The notes below the pieces were generated by a model, which was given only the letters and a program-made list of their open reading frames with translations, made no database searches and was not told where the DNA came from. From Punica granatum (taxonomy: Eukaryota > Streptophyta > Magnoliopsida > Myrtales > Lythraceae): DNA of 64,000 nt. A program made the position numbers and the translations under genes. The stretch's first letter is position 1. The number at the start of each line of letters is the position of its first letter. The DNA lies in NCBI RefSeq assembly GCF_007655135.1, contig NW_022204106.1, positions 78,497 to 142,496 of the forward strand. The letters are read 5' to 3'. Positions 56,392 through 64,000 of this stretch are shown here, one piece after another.

Positions 56392-57507
56392 GCTCCACTC
56401 GAATCCAAATCCTCGACGCGTCGATTCGAACCCATTCGAAGAATGTCTCGGAGAGCCCGGACCCATATACTTCGGAGAAGGGCTCGACGAAGACAGTCTA
56501 GTGCCTGAGATGGAAGAGAGTTTGCGCCGCCTCGAGGATCGCCAACTCACCTCGCTTGAGCCGACAGAAGAGATCAATGTGGGTACTCAAGAGGAGCCCC
56601 GCATCCTAAAGATCGGTACAAGTCTCGACCCAACACAACGGGTCCGAATGATCGATTTCCTGACCATGTATCAAGAAGTTTTTGCTTGGTCCTACGCTGA
56701 CATGCCGGGGCTAGACCCGTCAATAGTAAAGCACTTCCTCCCGCTAGACACCGAGAAGTTCCCGCCCAAGCGGCAACAATTGCGACGGCAACGGGCAAGC
56801 CTCCTTCTCCGCATCAAGGAGGAGGTCGTCAAACAGATCAACGCGGGCTTTCTCGAGGTCTGCAACTACTCCGAATGGGTGGCAAACAGCGTGCCGGTGG
56901 AGAAGAAAGATGGAAGGGTTCGAGTCTGCGTCGACTATCGGGACCTCAATAAGGCCAGCCCCAAGGACAATTTTCCCTTGCCCCACATCGACATACTAGT
57001 TGACAATACGGCGCGCCACTCTCAGTTTTCTTTCATGGACGGCTTCTCCGGATACAATCAAATTCGGATGGCCGAGGAAGACAAGGTCAAGACGACATTC
57101 ACTACCATGTGGGGGACCTTTTGTTATCGCGTCATGCCTTTCGGCCTGAGAACGCCGGCCCTACTTATGAGGGCTATGGTCACGTTGTTCCACGACATGA
57201 TGCACAAGAGGTCGAAGTCTACGTCGACGACATGATTGCCAAGTCCAAAGTGGGAGAGGACCACCTCATTAACCTGAAGCGTCTCTTCGACCGCTTAAAG
57301 GAGTACAAGCTTCGGCTCAATCCGGCAAAATGCACGTTCGGCGCTCGATCGGGAAAATTACTAGGATTCGTGGTCAGCGAGCGCGGCATCGAAGTAGATC
57401 CCGATAAAGTCAAGGCGATCAAGGAGCTTCCTCCGCCATCTTCGGTCCGTGAAATACGAGGCTTCTTGGGGCGGCTGAATTACATCGCACGATTCATGCG
57501 AACTTGA
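56392..57507 (+). pseudogene. Reverse transcriptase of the plus Ogre-like element
   Basis: The exon 2 frame opens at 56393. RT fingers (VPVEKKDGRVRVCVDYRDLNKA), the first catalytic Asp in FMDGFSGYNQI, and YVDD at 57220-57231 are all present. Between about 57145 and 57210 two frame changes scramble the palm segment before YVDD. After 57210 a clean frame runs through the thumb to a stop near 57507 (LLGFVVSERGIEVDPDKVKAI; FLGRLNYIARF). The family is plainly Ty3/gypsy Tat. Inactive through frameshifts. Confidence 0.85.
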
Positions 57508-58584
57508 CAGACAAATGCCAACCACTCTTTCGCTTGCTCCGCAAGAACGCGGCGATCGAATGGGACGAAGAATGTCAGAGGCCTTTGACACCATCAAGGC
57601 ATACCTGGTCCAACGCCGGTATTGGTTCCCGCCTACACCAGGCCGTCCCCTCGTACTCTACCTAACGGTGCGTCGTCAATCATTAGGATGCATGCTGGGA
57701 CAGGAGGAGGAGTCCACGCACACGGAACGCGCGATCTACTATCTGAGCAAAAAGTTCACCGATGGAGAGTCAAATTATCCGGAAATCGAGAAGATGTGCT
57801 GTGCGTTGGTGTGGGTCATGCAAAGGCTCCGACAATACACGCTTTATCACACGGTCCGCTTGCTATCAAAGGCGGATCCCCGGAAATATTTGCTCGACAG
57901 TCCCTCCTCCACACGCAACCTCGCCAAATGGCGCTGTCAATTGACGGAATACGATATCGAGTACGTGTCCCGCACTTCGGTCAAGGGGCAAGCGATCGCG
58001 GATCATTTAGCAGAATTCCCAATTGAAGACCACACACCCATAAACCCCGACTTCCCGGATGAGGGAATCCTCCGAGTAGACGACGAGGGAGAGGAGCCGG
58101 GATGGAAGATGTATTCGATCGACGTTGCTGTAATTCCACGGGATCAGGCAGGCATCGGCGCGGTACTGATATCCCCGACGGGGCTATTACCCGGTAGCGG
58201 CAAAGATCGACTTTCCCTGCACCAATAATGTGGCTTAGTACGAGGCTGTATCCTCGGCCTCCAAGCCGCGATTGATTTCAAAGTAAAAGAGCTCGAAGTG
58301 TTCGGTGACTCCATGCTCACTATCTTCCAGACGCTGGGGCAATGGAAGACGAAGACGCGAAGCTAGTGCCGTATCACGAATACCTCGAGAAGTTAACCGA
58401 GAACTTCGAGGACGTCTCGTTCACCTACACTCCGCGCATGACAAATCAATTCGCGGACGCGCTTGCAACGCTCGCCTCCATGGTGAGCATCACGAAGGAG
58501 AACCTTATCGAGCCCCTCGAGATTGAGATAGCCGAAGGACCGGCGCACTGCAATTCGATTGGAGCATCCGAGGCGAAGCCGTGA
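57508..58584 (+). pseudogene. RNase H and second (archaeal-type) RNase H
   Basis: After a frame change near 57507 the first RNase H runs at 57515-58010 (FDTIKAYL; RPLVLYLTVRRQSLGCMLGQ; TERAIYYLSKKF). Its usual catalytic Asp is not visible (LYLTVR), a known loss in dual-RNase H elements. A second, archaeal-type domain begins near 58100 (GIGAVLISPTGL), with degraded start (YSIDVAV). A TAG at 58236-58238 stands where a conserved catalytic Glu is expected (NNVA-stop-YEA). It ends at 58342-58584 with QFADALATLASM. Several frameshifts; inactive. Confidence 0.78.
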
Positions 58585-59818
58585 TACGAAGACATCAAGA
58601 ACCTCTGCGAACCAGCCAATAACCCCCATTCGCCGACCGCCGCGATCGCAAGACTCTCAGACGCCTCGCGATACCTACTTCTTGAGCGGCGAGTACTCTA
58701 CCTCCGTTCCTTCGACTCCACACTCCTCCGGTGCATCGACGAACACGAATCGCGGCGTCTCATGGAGGAAGTGCACGGGGGAAACTGTGGACCTCATATG
58801 AACGGTCTCATGCTCGCTAAGAAGATCATGCGCCTGGGCTATTATTGGTCCACCATGGAGACTGATTGTGTGAAAAGCATGTCAGACATTGTCACCGATG
58901 TCAAGTTTACGCCGATCAGATCAAAGCGCCGCCCAACGAATTGCGCCCCATGACGGCGCCATGGCCTTTTTCAATGTGGGGAATGGATGTGATCGGCCCG
59001 ATCAACCCCAAAGCGTCCAACGGTCACATGTTCATTTTTGGTGGCAATTGATTACTTTACCAAGTGGATCGAAGCCGTCACTCTTGCGTCAGTCACCGCA
59101 AAGGCCGTGGCCCGTTTTCTCAAACGCGACGTCATTGCCCGATACGGGTCCCTGCGACAATCATCACAGACAACGCCAAGAACCTGAACAACAAGGTCAT
59201 CGACGAGCTTTGTGCACAATTCAAAATCCGGCACCGCAATTCCACCCCGTACCGTCCCCAAATGAACGGTGCGGTGGAAGCGGCGAATAAGAACATCAAA
59301 AGATCATCGAAAAAATGACGGTGAACTATAAGGATTGGCACGAGATGCTCCCCTATGCACTCTTGGCGTACCGTACGTCCATACGGACCTCAACCGGGGC
59401 CACCCCGTACTCACTAGTCTATGGCATGGAGGCCGTGCTCCCAATCGAAGTAGAGATCCCTTCCATGAGGATTCTTGCCGAGGCCGAGCTCGAAGAAGCG
59501 GAATGGGCAAAGCAGCGGTACGAACAGTTAAATTTCATTGATGAGAAGAGGCTGAAAGCGCTATGCCACGGACAGTGCTATCAACAAAGAATGGCTCGAG
59601 CCTTCAACGCAAGAGTCCGCCACCGCGATTTCAACCCCGGCGACCTCGTCTTAAGGAAAGTCCTACACGTCACGCCAGACTCTCGAGGGAAGTTCTCGTA
59701 CAAATACGATGGCCCTTTTGTCGTCAAAGAGGTTTTCTCCGGAGGAGCGGTCATCTTGAGCGACATGGACGGCATTGAAAATGCCCTTCCTGTCAATGCT
59801 GACGCCATTAAGAATTAA
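58585..59818 (+). pseudogene. Integrase of the plus Ogre-like element
   Basis: Pieces in shifting frames: zinc finger His pair in HGGNCGPH (58770s) and the CHRC pair (58885-58900, other frame), first Asp in WGMDVIGPI (58980), second Asp in ITDNAKNLNNKV (59162), Glu in MNGAVEAANKN (59262), then from 59315 a clean 167-codon frame with the C-terminal region (LLAYRTSIRTSTGATPYSL; GDLVLRKV; SYKYDGPFVVKEVFSGGAV). Frame changes near 58890, 59045, 59150 and 59300. The normal stop is kept at 59818. Non-functional. Confidence 0.85.
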
Positions 59819-60860
59819 TCCGTGAACACTTGTATATTCTTTATCCTCCGGGCTCCGTGCCCCTTTCATTGTAAGACATTTCTATTTCCGTGGATGAGTT
59901 TCAATTCCCATCATCTGTCCAACACTAAGCTTTCTTGAGAGAAAAATAAGTTTTCCCCTAGGTCGAAAACCTCTTTGAGGCGGCCTAGGCAAAAACTAGG
60001 GAACGAGTGGCACGACTTAAAATCCCGCAAAGGGGGGTTCGCGGCAAAAGGAGAGCATAAATCACTCCCTCGCTAGGTCGAAAACCTCTTTGAGGCGGCC
60101 TAGGCAAAAGTTAGAGGACTTGAGGGGTACGATCCCACCCAAACGTGGGGAATCGTAGCAAAGGTGAGCATTCATGTGAGAGAAATTAAATAAAATACCC
60201 CGCTAGGCTGTTGCGCATCCTGCGGCCTAGGCAAAAGTTAGGGGGAAATGTCGGCTTGACCACGAAAGAAGAGCGACACTCTCCCTGTGGAGCTACACCG
60301 AGTAGTGGTTCGGCACTCCCGACGCAAGCAAACTCTCTTCAATTCTCCGAGCTCGAGGCCCGCTTCGAAATGGGGGTCGAATCAACGTATCCTTGACTTG
60401 GAGGATCCCAGAAGATCCCTCCCATTACCTTATGTACATAATTCTACGGGTTATCCGTCTCAGAAAAGCTATTCCTCAATAGGGACGCGGCCGCCCTCCA
60501 AATGGCCACCAATATCATGCCCCAACACATCTTTACAATATTCCTTTACGCGTCGTAGTCTAGACGATTTCACGCGGCTGACATCCTTTTGTAGACTTCT
60601 CTTTTCATGTACAGGTGCGATCAGGACCCCAGGGGACGCTCCCCGCCGACGGACTCACGTTTGCCTCACGCGGCGAAACGTGTTCTCGAAGACTTGGAAA
60701 TCGTCGAGGGATGCCGCACCACCCCAACCAACAATGTTCAGAAAAGGACAAGTGTTAAGAGGTCATCATTAGTCGTCACGCACAGAGCAATCCGAATCCA
60801 ACCGCCAAGCAAGCCGTATCACACAGCGCTCTACATGAATTCCAAATTTCAAATCCCTGT
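59819..60860 (+). other. 3' UTR with stem-loop series
   Basis: No gene. Hairpins at 59958-59988, 60073-60103, 60128-60157 and 60203-60230, most followed by GCAAAAG-type boxes. The rest (60240-60860) is unremarkable non-coding sequence. Confidence 0.75.
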
Positions 60861-61545
60861 CTCGGGTCCATCCCGACTTTTAAATTCCAGTTCAGGTCTA
60901 TCCTGGCCCCTCGGGTCCATCCCGGCTTTTAAATTCCAGTTCAGGTCTATCCTGGCCCCTCGGGTCCATCCCGGCTTTAAATTCCTGTTCAGGTCTATCC
61001 TAGCCCCTCGGGTCCGTCCCGGCTTTTAAATTCCAGTTCAGGTCTATCCTGCCCCTCGGGTCCGTCCCGGCTTTTAAATTCCAGTTCAGGTCTATCCTGG
61101 CCCTCGGGTCCATCCCGGCTTTTAAATTCCTGTTCAGGTCTATCCTGGCCCCTCGGGTCCATCCCGGCTTTTAAATTCCAGTTCAGGTCTATCCTGGCCC
61201 CTCGGGTCCATCCCGGCTTTTAAATTTCTGTTCAGGTCTATCCTGGCCCCTCGGGTCCATCCCGGCTTTTAAATTTCAGTTCAGGTCTATCCTGGCCCCT
61301 CGGGTCCATCCCGGCTTTTAAATCCCTGTTCAGGTCTATCCTGGCCCCTCGGGTCATCCCGCTTTTAAATTTCTGTTCAGGTCTATCCTGGCCCCTCGGG
61401 TCCATCCCGGCTTTTAAATTCCAGTTCAGGTCTATCCTGGCCCCTCGGGTCCATCCCGGCTTTTAAATTCCTGTTCAGGTCTATCCTGGCCCCTCGGGTC
61501 CATCCCGGCGTTTAAATTCCATGTTCAGGTTTATCCTGCTTTCTT
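60860..61545 (+). repeat. ~50-bp tandem repeat in the 3' UTR
   Basis: About 13 units plus a degenerate last one, core TTCAGGTCTATCCTGGCCCC then TCGGGTCCATCCCGGCTTTT. Units differ by single-base indels and alternate CCAG/CCTG before TTCAGG, hinting at a higher-order dimer. Unrelated in sequence to the arrays at the same place in the minus element. Confidence 0.95.
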
Positions 61546-61724
61546 TCGGATCTATCCCGTTTTTTCCTTCGGCCTCCCCATCTCAACTTCCGGGCGCAAT
61601 GTCCCGACACGTCCAAGTAAGGTACGAGCAGCACGGGAGGGAACGGTATCAGAACTGTCGCCGAGCCCAAAAAGGGGATGCTTATTATGGTCTTTGGCTA
61701 CATCCTCTAACCGAGCATGCAACC

Positions 61725-61738
61725 AAAGAGGGGCAAGC
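61725..61738 (+). other. Polypurine tract of the plus Ogre-like element
   Basis: AAAGAGGGGCAAGC directly before the LTR start TGTCAGC. Confidence 0.9.
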
Positions 61739-64000
61739 TGTCAGCACCCCATTTTGGTCCCCGGCTTCCCACACGAGGATTCCCGACCGAAGCCCGGGAC
61801 ACTATTCATCGCCCGGCAATCAGAGGCAAATATGCGGGCACGGGGTCATGAGTAACAGGAGAAGAGCTAGGTCACTGAGAAAAGCAAAGGAAGCTTTCGG
61901 AAGAACGAACGGACAAAGAACCCCGAAAACGGCAGAGCTGGCACTATGGCACTATTCTTCACACTGAGTCACCGAAGCACCGAAAGGTGTCCGATATGGG
62001 GGTTCAAAAATCCCCCTCAGTGCCAAAGTGACCAATGACGCGTCCGGGCGCATTTTCGGGACATCCTGCTTAAGCCGGGACAACCCCGATCCCCCACCGA
62101 CGCCTTTTCTGACATAGCTCCCGGGGTTCACTCCACCGACAAGCGAACGCCCTTCAAAACGGGCCTACAGGCACCCAGGGACCACCAGGCCGGGGAACAA
62201 GCTTCAGACAACCTTCCGGAACTCGACTCGATCTCCCGAAGTGCGTCTCAGTGGTCATGAACGTCTCCCGGCGAGCCTTCGGGAATTTCCACGGAAAACA
62301 GAGACCACGACGATCTCTGAGTACCTCACGATAATCCCCGGGCACCTCAAAGCATTCAGGGCACACTGAGAGAATCCCGATCGAAGTCCCTAGGCCTTCC
62401 CGGCCCAACGGTCCCCCGACCGAGGACAACGGGCCAACGATCCCCCACGAGGCAAAAGGATCGCCAAACGAATGCAAGAAGGCACAGAGATCAATCGGAG
62501 GTCAAGGGGTGTTAAATTCCACTCCGAACGTCCAAACAGGGCAAAATCGACTCCCGGGGCGCCATGTCGCCCGAACGCTCGTTCACACGACGTATGGCGA
62601 TATTGACTCATTCAAATCTGTAGTTCAAGCATTCCAAATCTTCAAATTAATTTTGGACATCGGAGATCGGATGCAAGCTCAATCAAGTCTCAAGCGTTTT
62701 GCCGGCTTTTCTCCTAATCGGATGGTACCCAGCCAAGCCAAGCCAAGCCATCAAGCCGCGGCTCAACCCCAAGCACGGCTCAACCCCGGCTCGGATTGGA
62801 CAGCCCAAGCCGCGGCTCAAGCCTCTCCCCACCGTCGGCTCCAACAAGCTCCCCACCACACATTTTGAATTTTCCTCCCATCCATCACCTCCCTCCATCC
62901 ATCCATCACTTCCCACCATCCATCCATCACACCCATCACCCCTTTTGCTTCCCCTACACTCTACAAGACACAAACCCTCCCTAATCTTCCCTCCAATTTC
63001 GGCAGCCACATTAGGTCCCCCTTAACCGCAATTAAATTCCCTCAATCAAGCCCATAGTCATCCCTTTATAAGCCCTTGCACCATTAGACTTAATGACTTC
63101 TTGAATTTCACTCTCTCTCAGCCAATCTCTCTCAAGACTCTCTCAAACCTCAGCCCATCCCCTCACTCCCGTCGACCCCGTGCCAAGGCCGAAACCGGCT
63201 AAAATCGCCGAAAACCACCCGGTATTCCGGTAACCACCCGACCCGACTTAACCCAAAAATTCTCAAACTTCATAGCCTACATATTTCCTACCCCCTAAGT
63301 CCATTTCCGACTTGGATTTTCGATTTGAGGTCCCCAAGACCCCGTTCCAGCCGAAATTGCAATCGGGTCCCGAGACCCTCACCGCGCGCGCACCGAACAC
63401 TCACGGCGTGCCATTTCAATCCCACGACCTCGGAGAGTCATGCCATCACATTTAAAGGGTTCCTCACAACCCTCACCCTCTCTCGTGAAGAGGTGGTCAC
63501 GATCCGAGGGCCGACCAACCGTGCACGACCTCCGTTTGGCCCATTTTCGCTAACCAGTTTTCTGTGTTTTCACTGGAACTTCTCTCATCATTTCCGACTT
63601 ATTCAGGGTTCGCACGCTCGGAGCTTTCCGTGCCCACCTAGATCTGCCTCTTAGGAGTCCAACGAGCCCGACCTTGCACCGTTCCGTGGTCGGAGCGAGC
63701 GTGCCAAGCCATTTTCCCGCGGTTGCCGCAGCTGCGCCTACCCGGGTCGCCTACTGCCCTTCGCCCTAACGAGTCTTCCGACTCTCAAAGACCACTTCCC
63801 CGACTCTTTCCTCGTGCACGAGGCTAGGTAACATCCCTTTACAATTTAGAAGAGTTAGGACTTTCTATCTTTACTTGTATGAAGTGTTTATGCGTTTTAA
63901 AAGTCGGTGTGCATGCAAGATTTCATTTTCTTTTAGATCCGAACTTGCCATGCATCCTCATGCAACGTACGTATTTCCATCTTGTTATTCTACGTCTATA
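61739..64000 (+). repeat. 3' LTR of the plus Ogre-like element (partial)
   Basis: Starts TGTCAGCACCCCATTTTGG; first 66 bp identical or nearly so to 30864-30929. 63770-63900 matches 47224-47345 in reverse. TATAAG at 63067-63072, before an ACTCTCTCTCAGCC stretch, is the likely promoter, matching the place in the minus-element LTRs. A CCATCCATC-rich stretch lies at 62877-62940. The LTR continues beyond the window; no gene seen in it. Confidence 0.87.

Larger units (their letters stand above)
30864..64000 (+). mobile_element. Plus-strand Ogre/Tat-like retrotransposon (3' end outside)
   Basis: A 131-bp 5' LTR remnant, PBS, leader, ORF1, gag, protease, G-patch, intron, RT, RNase H, second RNase H, integrase, repeat-rich 3' UTR, polypurine tract and a 3' LTR that runs off the window. 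A minus-strand relative occupies 31035-50304 inside its leader. Without that insert the internal region is about 11.5 kb. The expected target duplication is TAAGT (30859-30863); its partner is not visible. Many frameshifts mark it as dead. Lineage call rests on ORF1, G-patch, the DNGS protease, the second RNase H and the intron, features established for Ogre/Tat elements. Confidence 0.92.

Noticed and set aside
62683..63025. 108-codon frames in the 3' LTR
   Set aside because: Pro/Ser-rich or Gly-rich translation of CCATCCATC-type and CAAGC repeats.

Overview
This window is plant nuclear DNA (most likely a eudicot) made almost entirely of nested Ty3/gypsy LTR retrotransposons. I found no host gene, rRNA, tRNA gene or CRISPR array. 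Plant origin rests on two chromovirus-like families with the plant-type initiator-Met primer site TGGTATCAGAGC, and on two elements of the Tat/Ogre lineage, which has giant LTRs, an extra ORF1 before gag, a G-patch after protease and an intron before reverse transcriptase. The ORF1 and pol style recalls elements I know from Myrtales, but I make no species call.

Left part (1-30863, AT-rich): a tandem array of a family I call B. Three 788-bp B LTRs (7884-8671, 17961-18748, 29671-30458) alternate with four B internal regions, so neighbouring units share LTRs. Every B unit visible over that region lacks the reverse transcriptase core and RNase H. The array is broken by family A. A minus-strand, internally deleted A element sits at the same base of the B integrase gene in two successive units (2047-7242 and 12105-17319, both with target duplication CTGTG), so it was copied by duplication of a ~10-kb B unit. 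A nearly complete A element (20656-27502, two 808-bp LTRs, duplication TCTAC) splits the protease region of the third unit; one homopolymer frameshift separates its gag-pol from a single open frame. A 1.9-kb fragment of an older Ogre-like LTR lies at 84-1987.

Right part (30864-64000, GC-rich): a plus-strand Ogre-like element entered the untranslated leader of the fourth B unit. Its 5' LTR is reduced to 131 bp that keep both ends (30864-30994); its PBS is at 30998-31016. Its leader was then hit by a second, minus-strand Ogre-like element (31035-50304, 19.3 kb, LTRs of 5763 and 5732 bp, duplication GGGCT). That second element carries an intact ORF1 (42499-43989) but no gag-pol, so it looks non-autonomous. 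The plus element resumes at 50305 with ORF1, gag, protease/G-patch, a 209-bp intron, then RT, RNase H, a second RNase H and integrase with many frameshifts, a repeat-rich 3' UTR, a polypurine tract and a 3' LTR that starts at 61739 and leaves the window.

In the elements' life cycle, PBS and leader start minus-strand synthesis, Gag packages RNA, protease matures the polyprotein, RT/RNase H copy it and integrase inserts it. Here only the A element at 20656-27502 comes close to a full set. The most unusual signals are a series of stem-loops with compensatory changes in the Ogre 3' UTRs, a bipartite 13-bp repeat shared by A and B leaders, the ORF1-only Ogre derivative, and paired in-frame microhomology deletions in the minus-strand A elements.
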